Shown in pieces: positions 5,963-13,295 of a stretch of 13,963 nucleotides of DNA. Origin of the DNA: JAZDLM01 sp043801895 (lineage in GTDB: Bacteria > Patescibacteriota > Kazan-3B-28); assembly GCA_043801895.1 (NCBI GenBank), contig JAZDLM010000028.1:1-13963 (forward strand), read 5' to 3'. Position numbers and translations under genes: made by a program. Below the pieces are notes generated by a model that was not told the DNA's origin, did no database searches, and saw only the letters and a program-made list of their open reading frames with translations. Within the stretch, counting starts at the first letter, position 1, and each line of letters opens with the position of its first letter.

Positions 5963-6760
5963 ATGAAGCCACAGATTTCAGTTGAGGCGATGATGGAAGC
6001 CGGGATGCACTTCGGGCATCAGACTTTTCGGCATAATCCAAAGATGGATCAATACATCTTTGGCGTTAAGTCGGGGATTCACATCATCGATCTCACCAAA
6101 ACCGAGCCGCTGCTAGAAGCGGCACTTGAGTTTATTAGTCAAATGGTCGCCGAGGGCAAGTCGGTGATTTTGGTGGGGACTAAGCGTCAGGCCGCTTCGA
6201 TTGTTAAAGAGCAAGCCGAACGTGCGAGGATGCCATATGTACAAAACCGCTGGCTGGGTGGTATTTTGACCAACTTTGACACGGTGTCAAAGCGACTAGC
6301 CCACCTGCGCCAGCTGGACGAGCGATTCAAGAAAAATGACTTTGTTGGTGTGACCAAGAAGGAGAAAGTACTACTCGATCGGGAGTATAAGAGCTTGATT
6401 AGCTCGGTGGGTGGGCTGCAGGAACTACGCACTCTGCCCGGTGCCATTTTTGCGGTGGACATGCTCAAAGATGCAATTGCCGTGCGCGAGGCACATAAAT
6501 TAGGTATTCCCGTGGTGGCGATCGTGGACACGAATGCTAATCCCGATCTAGCTGACTATCCTATCCCCGCTAATGATGATGCCCGTAAGGCAATTGAATA
6601 TGTAGTTAAGTTGGTAGCCGATGCCTGTCTAGCCAAGCCTCGGGGGGCGGCCAGGGTCGCCAGGGAGTCGGCTGAAGCAGAAATTCCCGCCACACCGGCG
6701 ACCGATGAGGTTGCGATCGAAGACCCAAAGGTTAAAATAGGCGAAGAGGAGGGAGTATGA
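5963..6760 (+). CDS. rpsB: 30S ribosomal protein S2
   Basis: A 265-residue small-subunit protein needed for 30S assembly and S1 docking. Family landmarks include MMEAGMHFGHQTFRHNPKM at the N-terminus, the GIHIIDLTKT segment, the QNRWLGGILTNF block and PVVAIVDTNANPDLADYPIPANDDA. An acidic tail of about 35 residues follows the core. ATG 5963 is chosen because AAAGGAG lies 8 nt upstream and S2 homology starts at once; an in-frame TTG at 5882 lies in the folded leader and is rejected. The stop overlaps the tsf start (ATGA), so the two are translationally coupled. Confidence 0.97.
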   Translation: MKPQISVEAMMEAGMHFGHQTFRHNPKMDQYIFGVKSGIHIIDLTKTEPLLEAALEFISQMVAEGKSVILVGTKRQAASIVKEQAERARMPYVQNRWLGGILTNFDTVSKRLAHLRQLDERFKKNDFVGVTKKEKVLLDREYKSLISSVGGLQELRTLPGAIFAVDMLKDAIAVREAHKLGIPVVAIVDTNANPDLADYPIPANDDARKAIEYVVKLVADACLAKPRGAARVARESAEAEIPATPATDEVAIEDPKVKIGEEEGV

Positions 6761-7284
6761 ATATCACTGCTGAAGAGGTAAAGAGACTCCGCGACCTGAC
6801 CGGCGCGGGGATGATGGAAGCCAAGAGCGCCCTAGTCGAGACGAGTGGCGATTTTGATGCGGCAACGGAGATCCTTAAAGCTCGTGGCGCCAGCATTGCC
6901 GCCAAGAAAGCCGACCGAGCTACAGCCAACGGCGTGATCGCATCTTATATCCACATAGGGAATCGGATTGGCGTGTTAGTAGAGGTAAATGTGGAAACTG
7001 ACTTCGTAGCACGCGACGAAAAGTTCGTAGCATTTGCCAAAGAGGTCGCTCTGCATATTGCCGGAATGGATCCAAAATATGTCAGCGAGGGAGATATCCC
7101 AACGGATGTATTGAAGGCCCAGGATAACCCCGCCACTTACATTAAAGAGACTTGTTTACTGAACCAACTGTTCGTTAGAGACCCAAGTAAAACGGTGGCT
7201 GATTTACTCAACGAGCAAATCGGCAATTTCAAAGAAAATATTACCATCCGCCGATTCGTGCGGATGCAACTAGGGAGCGAGTAA
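6757..7284 (+). CDS. tsf: Elongation factor Ts, short form
   Basis: A 175-residue guanine-nucleotide exchange factor for EF-Tu. An N-terminal UBA-like domain (residues 1-50, with LRDLTGAGMMEAKSAL) is followed by the core with the conserved TDFV at 81-84, whose Asp-Phe wedges into EF-Tu. The protein is far shorter than the 283-residue E. coli factor and lacks the second core half and coiled-coil insertion, like the compact Thermus-type protein. The start overlaps the rpsB stop by 4 bp, and frr begins 5 bp downstream. The pyrH gene that commonly follows tsf is missing. Confidence 0.96.
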   Translation: MNITAEEVKRLRDLTGAGMMEAKSALVETSGDFDAATEILKARGASIAAKKADRATANGVIASYIHIGNRIGVLVEVNVETDFVARDEKFVAFAKEVALHIAGMDPKYVSEGDIPTDVLKAQDNPATYIKETCLLNQLFVRDPSKTVADLLNEQIGNFKENITIRRFVRMQLGSE

Positions 7285-7289
7285 AAACT

Positions 7290-7835
7290 ATGTGGAGTGA
7301 TCTGCAGCCTAAGCTCGATAAAACCGTAGAAATATTTCAGGCTGATTTGGCTGGCGTACGTGCCGGTCGGGCTTCGGCTGGGCTAGTGGACAATCTCCCG
7401 GTGGATGTGTACGGCAGCGTGATGCCACTGAAGCAAATTGCCAGCGTGGCAGTATCGGATAGCAGGAGTCTAGCTATCCAGCCATGGGACCGAGCGAATC
7501 TTGGCTTGATCGAAAAAGCGATCAGCAAATCCGACCTCGGTTTAAGCCCAATTAACGACGGGATTTTAATTCGGATCAATATTCCGCCGCTCTCAACTGA
7601 GCGACGCGATGAATTAGTGAAACTAGTGCGTCAGAAAGCGGAGGCGGCTAAGGTGGCACTACGCAATCTGCGCCACGAAACTTTTACTAAGATCGATCAA
7701 CAAGGGAAGAATAAAGAGATCGGCGAAGACGAAAAAGCCCGTCTGCAAAAACAAGTGCAGGACAAGATCGATGATTATACCGCCAGAGTCGAGGAGGCGT
7801 TGCATAGCAAGGAAGTTGAGATCGCTACGGTTTAG
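7290..7835 (+). CDS. frr: Ribosome recycling factor
   Basis: A 181-residue cytoplasmic factor that, with EF-G, splits post-termination ribosomes. Length is near the usual 185. Domain I, a three-helix bundle, is represented by the N-terminal helix (residues 1-28, with LAGVRAGRASAGLVD) and the two C-terminal helices (about 105-181, including RRDELVKLVRQKAEAAKVALRNLRHE). Domain II lies between, with the ISVSDSRSL-like segment IASVAVSDSRSLAIQPWD. It sits 5 bp after tsf and 14 bp before uppS, without a strong separate ribosome site. Confidence 0.97.
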   Translation: MWSDLQPKLDKTVEIFQADLAGVRAGRASAGLVDNLPVDVYGSVMPLKQIASVAVSDSRSLAIQPWDRANLGLIEKAISKSDLGLSPINDGILIRINIPPLSTERRDELVKLVRQKAEAAKVALRNLRHETFTKIDQQGKNKEIGEDEKARLQKQVQDKIDDYTARVEEALHSKEVEIATV

Positions 7836-7849
7836 CCAGGTCTAAACTT

Positions 7850-8548
7850 ATGGACAACCTACCGGAACCAATTCCCCGTCATGTTGCTTTTGTGCTCGAC
7901 GGCAATCGCCGCTGGGCGCGAGAGCGCGGTTTGCCAACCTTGGAGGGGCATCTGCGGGGGATGGACAACATTGAGAATATTGTTGAATGGTGCGTTAAGG
8001 CTGGCATTGGTTATTTGACCGTGTATGCTTTCTCGACCGAGAACTGGGACCGCAGCGCCGAAGAGCTCAACTATTTGTTTAATGTGGTGTTTCCGAAGGG
8101 ATTCGGCAAGAGTGCTCGGTTTAATGAGCAAAATGTGCGGGTCAACCTCTTTGGCTCGGTGGAAAAGTTCCCCGCCAAGATGCAGGACGAGATACGAGAT
8201 TTAATCGATAAAACCCAAGAAAATACCGGATTGCAGTTTAATGTTTGTCTGAATTATAGCGGCCGGACCGAGCTGGTACAGGCGGTCCAAGCGATTATGC
8301 GCGAGGGGACCCCGGTTGATCAAGTCATCGAACAGACCATCGCCGATCATTTATTTTCAGCCGGGATGCCCGATCCTGATTTGATGATTCGAACCGGCGG
8401 AGAGCATCGGCTGAGCGGCTTCCTGCTTTGGCAGCAGGCATACACTGAGCTATATTTTCCTAAGAAATATCTGCCGGAGTTTTCCGAGGCTGATTTTCGA
8501 GAGGCGCTTCAGTGGTATGCTGAAAGGGATCGGCGCCACGGGAAGTAG
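7850..8548 (+). CDS. uppS: Isoprenyl transferase (undecaprenyl diphosphate synthase family)
   Basis: A 232-residue cis-prenyltransferase that condenses isopentenyl diphosphate onto an allylic primer to make the long-chain lipid carrier for peptidoglycan and other surface glycans. Conserved blocks are VLDGNRRWA (catalytic D17), the TVYAFSTENWDR block and DPDLMIRTGGEHRLSGFLLWQ..YTELYF near the C-terminus, which binds diphosphate. Two positions differ from the common bacterial form: DGNRRWA in place of DGNGRWA, and RTGGE with RLSGF in place of RTSGE with RLSNF. The exact chain length of the product cannot be read from sequence. It follows frr in the classical order. Confidence 0.95.
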   Translation: MDNLPEPIPRHVAFVLDGNRRWARERGLPTLEGHLRGMDNIENIVEWCVKAGIGYLTVYAFSTENWDRSAEELNYLFNVVFPKGFGKSARFNEQNVRVNLFGSVEKFPAKMQDEIRDLIDKTQENTGLQFNVCLNYSGRTELVQAVQAIMREGTPVDQVIEQTIADHLFSAGMPDPDLMIRTGGEHRLSGFLLWQQAYTELYFPKKYLPEFSEADFREALQWYAERDRRHGK

Positions 8549-8598
8549 AAGTTAGGGTAGAGCTTAAGGATTAAGGGTAGGGGAGAACATCAAGACCG

Positions 8599-9678
8599 AT
8601 GACTATTCTGGCTATTATCGTTTTTGTTTTAATTTTTAGCCTCCTGGTGCTAGCGCACGAATGGGGGCATTTTGCTGCTGCCCGACGCAACGGCGTGGGG
8701 GTAGAAGAATTTGGTTTAGGACTGCCGCCGCGGATCTGGGGGATTAAGAAAGGTAAAACCATTTACTCGATCAATTGGATCCCTTTCGGCGGCTTCGTCA
8801 AACTTAAGGGCGAGGGCGACAGACATCCTAGGGGGCGCGATGCGCTCCCGAATCAGAGTTACGGAGTAAGAATTTTAGTGACGACCGGCGGCGTGCTGAT
8901 GAATTTTGCATTGGCTTGGGTGGCAGTTATGATCGGTTTTTGGTTGGGGATGCCGCCGATCGCCTCAGCAGTTACCGATTATGTCGGCAGCTCGACGGAG
9001 GTTAAAGCCCATGTGATAGTGCTACAATCGGAGAAGGGTTCACCGGCTGAGGCGGCCGGGCTGCAGCCAGGCGATGAGATAGTGGCGGCCAACGGCGCTA
9101 CGATAGCTTCAGTAGCCGATCTACAAGAAGCGATCGCCGGTACTACCCAAGCCAAATTGACCGTTCAGCGTCAGCAGGAAACCCTGACTATTACTACCGC
9201 CGTTAAAACTCAATCCGGTCGGCAACTAATCGGGATTATCGCAGATGAACTAATCGAGAGTGCTCGGTATACTTGGTGGCAGGTGCCTTATTTTGCGCTG
9301 GTAGAACTCGGGCGGGTTATCAAGATGATAGCAGAGGCGATCTATGGCGTGGTTGCCAGTATGTTAACCACCGCCAGCTTGCCCGATTCCATTGCCGGGC
9401 CGGTCGGGATCGCCAAAATTACTGCTCAGGCGGTACAGCTAGGCTGGTTGTCGGTACTGCAGTGGCTAATCTTTTTGTCGGTTAACTTAGGGGTGATTAA
9501 TATTGTCCCGTTCCCGGCATTAGACGGGGGGCGATTACTGTTCTTGCTGGTCGAGATCGCGCGGGGTGGCCGGCGGGTAAAGCCGGAGATTGAAAATCTG
9601 GTACACAATCTCGGGTTTGTGCTGCTACTGGCTTTTATTTTTACTGTCACTTACAGAGATATTGTGCGACTGCTGTAG
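8599..9678 (+). CDS. rseP: RseP-like site-2 membrane metalloprotease with PDZ domain
   Basis: A 359-residue zinc metalloprotease (family M50B) that cuts within membrane-spanning segments, as in anti-sigma factor processing. The zinc motif HEWGH occupies residues 20-24 in the first membrane helix. The third ligand is D309 in the NIVPFPALDGGR block. One PDZ domain lies at roughly 130-215, with SPAEAAGLQPGDEIVAANG. About four membrane segments are seen: 2-19, about 92-113, about 285-305 and about 338-357. GGGGAGA at 8580-8586 is a ribosome site about 12 nt before ATG 8599. The gap after uppS carries short GGGTAG-type repeats but no terminator. cdsA and dxr, often found before rseP, are absent. 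The substrate is unknown. Confidence 0.94.
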   Translation: MTILAIIVFVLIFSLLVLAHEWGHFAAARRNGVGVEEFGLGLPPRIWGIKKGKTIYSINWIPFGGFVKLKGEGDRHPRGRDALPNQSYGVRILVTTGGVLMNFALAWVAVMIGFWLGMPPIASAVTDYVGSSTEVKAHVIVLQSEKGSPAEAAGLQPGDEIVAANGATIASVADLQEAIAGTTQAKLTVQRQQETLTITTAVKTQSGRQLIGIIADELIESARYTWWQVPYFALVELGRVIKMIAEAIYGVVASMLTTASLPDSIAGPVGIAKITAQAVQLGWLSVLQWLIFLSVNLGVINIVPFPALDGGRLLFLLVEIARGGRRVKPEIENLVHNLGFVLLLAFIFTVTYRDIVRLL

Positions 9679-9681
9679 CGT

Positions 9682-10497
9682 ATGAAAATATTGGATGGCA
9701 AAAAATTGGCCAGCCAGATCCAGCAGAGGTTAAAACAAACGCGCAAATTACGCGTTAGCTTGGACGCAATTTTAGTAGGAAATAACCCCGCCTCGTTATT
9801 GTATTTGAAAAAGAAATCGGAAATGGCTGCCCAGTTGGGGATAGAGTTCCATCAACATAGGCTCCCGGCTACCGCAAGCGAAGCGAGGGTAGTCAGTAAG
9901 ATCGTCTCACTTAATCGGGGTCTAAGAGTCGGGGGGGTCATTGTGCAGCTGCCTCTTCCCGCGAAGTTTAATGTTGGGCGAGTGATCAATGCGATCGATC
10001 CCAAAAAAGATGTTGACGGGATGACTGACGCCAACATCGCTATCGGTCAAATATTACCCGCCACTGGAGTAGGGATACTGCAGTTGCTTGATGCGTACAA
10101 AATTAAATATCGTCATCGTCAGATCGCTCTACTCGGCTTTACGCGGCTGTTGAATGTTCCCTTAAGCGTTTACTTTGCCCGCCTGGGTAATCAGGTAATG
10201 GTGCTGCAAAAAGGCACGCGGGATATGAATGAGCTGAAGCAGGCTGACATTATTATTTCAGCTACTGGCCAACCCGGCTTAATTAAAGGGCGGTATATCA
10301 AACCCGGTGCGGTGGTGATTGATGCCGGCATCAGCCAAGTTAAGGGCAAAGTTGCGGGAGATGTTGACGCCAAATCTGTTGCCAGGAAAGCAGCCTGGCT
10401 CTCGCCGGTGCCGGGCGGAGTGGGGCCGATGACAGTGGTATCTCTATTTCTCAACCTACTTGACGCTCAAAAAACAAGCTCTAGAGGCCCCCTTTAG
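9682..10497 (+). CDS. folD: FolD: methylenetetrahydrofolate dehydrogenase/cyclohydrolase
   Basis: A 271-residue bifunctional enzyme of one-carbon metabolism: oxidation of 5,10-methylene-THF and hydrolysis of methenyl-THF to 10-formyl-THF. Catalytic Y41 and K45 (YLKKK) and the folate-site segments GVIVQLPLP, DPKKDVDG (106-113) and PVPGGVGPMTVV are intact. The dinucleotide loop is unusual. The canonical GRSxxVGxP reads GFTRLLNVP (152-160), and the later HSRT-like segment reads QKGT (176-179), so the residues that normally hold the NADP 2'-phosphate are missing. Cofactor choice may differ (NAD) or the dehydrogenase activity may be reduced, leaving cyclohydrolase. The gene follows rseP by 3 bp, so it is co-transcribed. 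Confidence 0.94.
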   Translation: MKILDGKKLASQIQQRLKQTRKLRVSLDAILVGNNPASLLYLKKKSEMAAQLGIEFHQHRLPATASEARVVSKIVSLNRGLRVGGVIVQLPLPAKFNVGRVINAIDPKKDVDGMTDANIAIGQILPATGVGILQLLDAYKIKYRHRQIALLGFTRLLNVPLSVYFARLGNQVMVLQKGTRDMNELKQADIIISATGQPGLIKGRYIKPGAVVIDAGISQVKGKVAGDVDAKSVARKAAWLSPVPGGVGPMTVVSLFLNLLDAQKTSSRGPL

Positions 10498-10502
10498 GAT
10501 GC

Positions 10503-10530
10503 TTGACAAAGACCCGAGTTAACCTATAAT
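10503..10530 (+). promoter_or_regulatory. Strong promoter of greA
   Basis: TTGACA (10503-10508), a 16-bp spacer, then a perfect TATAAT (10525-10530), starting 6 bp after the folD stop. All 12 hexamer positions match. The predicted start is near 10537. No terminator separates folD from it, so read-through may add to expression. Confidence 0.82.
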
Positions 10531-10543
10531 CGGAGTTATTGCG

Positions 10544-10584
10544 AACTAGGGCGACGATTAACTGAAGCCCTGGGGGCGCTAGTT
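10544..10584 (+). promoter_or_regulatory. Leader hairpin directly before greA
   Basis: AACTAG (10544-10549) pairs with CTAGTT (10579-10584), and GGC (10550-10552) can pair with GCC (10567-10569). The hairpin fills most of the predicted 50-nt leader and ends 2 nt before ATG 10587. The only Shine-Dalgarno-like stretch, GGGGG (10572-10576), lies in the unpaired side. Control of translation is an inference. Confidence 0.45.
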
Positions 10585-10586
10585 AG

Positions 10587-11057
10587 ATGGTAGGAGTGAA
10601 AGAATTATACGTATCGAAGGAGGGTTTAGCAAAGCTGCGCGAGGAGCTCGATGAGCTGAAAGCGCAGCGGGTTGAGATTACCCAAAAAATTAAAGAAGCG
10701 CGTGAATTTGGCGACTTGTCAGAAAACGCGGAATACCAGGAAGCACGCACCAAACAATCCTTTACGGAGGGGAGGATCGAAGAGATCGAAACTACGCTCA
10801 AGATGGCCAGGGTTATCGATGACAGCTCCTCGCGGGGGGATGGCGAAGTGACGGTCGGCTCGACCGTAGTAGTGGAAGGTAATGGTCGCCAATTGACCTA
10901 TTATTTGACTGGCTCTAATGAGGCTAGCCCGGAAGAGGGGAAGATTTCTAATGAGTCGCCGCTAGGGCAAGCATTGCTCGGTCGTCGGACGGGCGAGCTG
11001 GTGACCCTAAAAACTCCTGATGGCGATCGAGAATACAAAGTAGTGCAAGTCGGCTAA
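10587..11057 (+). CDS. greA: Transcription elongation factor GreA
   Basis: A 156-residue factor that enters the RNA polymerase secondary channel and stimulates cleavage of backtracked RNA. An N-terminal antiparallel coiled coil spans about residues 5-80, with the acidic tip EFGDLSENAEYQEA; D43 and E46 correspond to the metal-coordinating acids of E. coli GreA. A C-terminal FKBP-like domain follows (about 85-156, with VTVGSTVVV and ISNESPLGQALLGRRTGELV). ATG 10587 is taken as the start; a GTG three codons later is possible but has no spacing to its GGAG. greA followed by lysS is a common bacterial arrangement; here an extra gene lies between them. Confidence 0.96.
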   Translation: MVGVKELYVSKEGLAKLREELDELKAQRVEITQKIKEAREFGDLSENAEYQEARTKQSFTEGRIEEIETTLKMARVIDDSSSRGDGEVTVGSTVVVEGNGRQLTYYLTGSNEASPEEGKISNESPLGQALLGRRTGELVTLKTPDGDREYKVVQVG

Positions 11058-11090
11058 AAGTTGGTCGGCTTAAGCTCCTAAAGTTTTTGT

Positions 11091-11111
11091 CCGCCCTGAG
11101 GGCGGTTTTTT
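11091..11111 (+). terminator. greA terminator
   Basis: CCGCCC (11091-11096) pairs with GGGCGG (11100-11105) around TGA, followed by six Ts. It separates greA from the orphan gene. Confidence 0.92.
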
Positions 11112-11112
11112 G

Positions 11113-11141
11113 TTGACAATCGAGGGAGATAGGAGTACAAA
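11113..11141 (+). promoter_or_regulatory. Probable promoter of the orphan gene
   Basis: TTGACA (11113-11118), one base after the terminator T-run, with TACAAA (11136-11141) at 17-bp spacing (4 of 6 at the -10). The start would be near 11148, about 60 nt before the gene. Confidence 0.5.
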
Positions 11142-11208
11142 GGACCCTTGACCATAGCTAGCCCTTTAGTTGTGGCGAACCAAGAACAACAAAAGGATGG
11201 ATGAGACA

Positions 11209-11742
11209 ATGCGGACTAGTCTTCTGGTGAAGGGCGGCTTATTCGACAACGACCGCCCGACTCGGGCAGGCGCGGATTGGATCTGGCAGGCGGGACGCGA
11301 TTTGGGTCTCGAAGTCGGATGGCGGTGCTCTAGCTACTTCGAGTGTGTCATCGAGCCCCCCAGCCGTCCCAGTCGCCAGCTGCTCATTACAACTGGCGAC
11401 GGGCTGATAGCGCCGATCGAGATCCCTCGGTCGTACCTACTCCGGCTGGCAGTTACGCTAAAGCTGCTGCCGAAGTATGTGACCGAAGAGGTGTTAAGAG
11501 GGATCGAGGAACAGCGCCGAGAGTGGTGGGAAGACAAGACCAACACGGTTGAGCGTCCTCGGCTGACATCGCGTGAATTCCGGGTGGAGACACAGGTGGA
11601 TAACCTGCAGATATCCAACCGGCCGATCCTCTTCGTGCTGTTCCAGGGCACAGCCGAAGAGCTGCCCCCGACCGACTTGACAGTGGTCGAGAAGGTTGAG
11701 CGGCACATCAGAAGTGCGATCGGCTTGCCTCGTAAGAGCTAA
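11209..11742 (+). CDS. Hypothetical protein, orphan gene between greA and lysS
   Basis: I do not recognise this 177-residue protein. It appears soluble and cytoplasmic: no signal peptide, no membrane segment, no repeated cysteine motif. The N-terminal half mixes predicted strands (LLVKGG, ECVIEPP, QLLITTGDG) with an acidic-aromatic stretch; about residues 85-110 form a charged helix with EEQRREWWEDK; the end (about 158-172, VVEKVERHIRSAIG) looks helical. ATG 11209 has AAAGGA 11 nt upstream. ATG 11197 in the same frame lies immediately after AAAAGG without spacing, and a TTG at 11170 is less likely. The gene has its own promoter and is bracketed by two strong terminators. Its codon use appears richer in G and C than neighbouring lysS, which suggests later acquisition. 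Confidence 0.75.
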   Translation: MRTSLLVKGGLFDNDRPTRAGADWIWQAGRDLGLEVGWRCSSYFECVIEPPSRPSRQLLITTGDGLIAPIEIPRSYLLRLAVTLKLLPKYVTEEVLRGIEEQRREWWEDKTNTVERPRLTSREFRVETQVDNLQISNRPILFVLFQGTAEELPPTDLTVVEKVERHIRSAIGLPRKS

Positions 11743-11780
11743 CTACTTTGCACCGGAGGCATCTTAGCTGGTTAGTGAGT

Positions 11781-11807
11781 CGGGCGACTGCGGTCGCCCG
11801 GTTTTTT
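11781..11807 (+). terminator. Terminator of the orphan gene
   Basis: CGGGCGAC (11781-11788) pairs perfectly with GTCGCCCG (11793-11800) around TGCG, then G and six Ts. It sits just ahead of the lysS promoter. Confidence 0.93.
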
Positions 11808-11810
11808 ATC

Positions 11811-11819
11811 TGATATAAT
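11811..11819 (+). promoter_or_regulatory. Extended -10 promoter of lysS
   Basis: TGATATAAT is a perfect extended -10 (TGn plus TATAAT). No -35 is possible except within the preceding terminator. The start would fall at about 11825-11827, only a few bases before ATG 11829, implying a leaderless or nearly leaderless lysS mRNA. Confidence 0.65.
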
Positions 11820-11828
11820 CAAGAGGCT

Positions 11829-13295
11829 ATGGAAAGCCTAGACCAAATAATTTCCTTCCGCCTCGATAAGCTCAAACAGTTACGCGAGAAGGGGATCGAT
11901 CCGTATCCAGCCGAATCCCATCGGACAGTTTTGATAGCTGGATTCTTAAATAAGTTTTCACAGTTTAAGAAAGTCAAAGCCGCCACAATTGCCGGTCGGC
12001 TGATGGCCAAACGAGAATTTGGCGGGCTAACTTTTGGGCTGATCAAAGATTTTTCTGGCGAAGTTCAGATCTTATTCAAAAAAGATTTATTGGGCGATAG
12101 GGCCTACCGCGACTTGGAGTTGATCGATATCGGTGACATCCTGCAACTGCGCGGTACGGCCATGATCACCAAAAAGGGAGAAAAAACTTTGTTGGTGGGT
12201 AGGCTTACTTTACTTTCAAAAAGTCTTCGGCCGTTGCCGGAAAAATGGCACGGACTCACGGAACAGGAAACCAGATTTAGGCAAAGGTATTTGGATTTGT
12301 TATTTAATCCGGAAATCAAAGAGAGATTTGTTGTCCGACACAATTTGGTACAGGCGATCAGAGAGTTTTTACTAAAGAAAGATTTTATCGAAGTGGATAC
12401 ACCGGCATTGCAACCGCTGCCGGGCGGAGCACTAGCAACTCCATTTAAAACTCACTATCATGCCACCGACTCTGATGTTTATCTGCGGATCGCGCCTGAG
12501 TTGTATTTGAAGCGATTGATAGTTGGGGGATTTGAACGAGTATTTGAATTCGCCCGAGTATTCAGGAACGAAGGCGTCTCGACCCAACATCTTCAGGACT
12601 TTACAATGTTGGAGTTTTATCAGGCGTATGCCACTTATGAAGATTTAATGAAAATGACGGAGCAGATGTTTGTGGATGTTTTGAAAAAGACACTGGGTAC
12701 GACCAAAGTGAAATATGGCAGTAAGACACTTGATTTTAAAACTCCCTGGCCGAGAAAAACTTTTCGTGAATTAATTAAACAATTTGCCGGTATTGATATT
12801 GGTAGGTTCCCGACAGCGGACAAACTGCAGGCGGAAATAAAGAAGAAAAAGATCAAGTTAAATTATGCAGGCCGTGCGGGACGGGGAAAGCTGATCGATG
12901 AATTGTATAAAGAAACTGCCAGACCAAGGCTAATCAATCCGTTATTTTTGGTCGATCATCCGTTCGACCTTTCGCCGTTGGCTAAAAAGAAGACCGATGA
13001 CCCGAGCAAGGTTCAGCGATTTCAGTTGGTTGTGGCTGGTATGGAAATTGTGAATGCCTTTTCCGAACTGAATGACCCGATTGACCAGAAGGAGAGATTT
13101 AAGGCTCAAGTCAAACTAAAAAAAGAAGGTGATACCGAGGCGCATTCAATGGATGAAGATTTTATCAAAGCGCTAGAATACGGAATGCCGCCCACAGCGG
13201 GTTGGGGAATGGGGATTGAAAGATTGCTAGCAGTTCTCACCAATACTGACTCCATCCGCGAAGCGGTGTTATTCCCATTTGTAAAACCCCATTAG
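11829..13295 (+). CDS. lysS: Lysyl-tRNA synthetase, class II
   Basis: A 488-residue class II enzyme that charges tRNA-Lys. An N-terminal OB-fold anticodon-binding domain (about 50-145, including IAGRLMAKREFGGLTFGLIKD) leads to the catalytic core. Motif 1 lies in the REFLLKKDFIEVDTPALQPLPGG region, motif 2 starts at F245 (FRNEGVSTQHLQDFTMLEFYQ), and motif 3 is GWGMGIERL from residue 458. The EMVNAFSEL-like substrate segment reads MEIVNAFSELNDP. Length is close to the usual 500. AGAGG lies only 2 nt before ATG 11829, so it is a poor ribosome site, consistent with leaderless initiation. The last codons and the TAG stop form the left arm of the inverted repeat at 13286-13335. Confidence 0.97.
   Translation: MESLDQIISFRLDKLKQLREKGIDPYPAESHRTVLIAGFLNKFSQFKKVKAATIAGRLMAKREFGGLTFGLIKDFSGEVQILFKKDLLGDRAYRDLELIDIGDILQLRGTAMITKKGEKTLLVGRLTLLSKSLRPLPEKWHGLTEQETRFRQRYLDLLFNPEIKERFVVRHNLVQAIREFLLKKDFIEVDTPALQPLPGGALATPFKTHYHATDSDVYLRIAPELYLKRLIVGGFERVFEFARVFRNEGVSTQHLQDFTMLEFYQAYATYEDLMKMTEQMFVDVLKKTLGTTKVKYGSKTLDFKTPWPRKTFRELIKQFAGIDIGRFPTADKLQAEIKKKKIKLNYAGRAGRGKLIDELYKETARPRLINPLFLVDHPFDLSPLAKKKTDDPSKVQRFQLVVAGMEIVNAFSELNDPIDQKERFKAQVKLKKEGDTEAHSMDEDFIKALEYGMPPTAGWGMGIERLLAVLTNTDSIREAVLFPFVKPH

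Noticed and set aside
11334..11708. Open frames antisense to the orphan gene
   Set aside because: Low-complexity, Ser/Arg-rich products typical of shadow frames. The + strand gene has a promoter, ribosome site and terminator in the right orientation.
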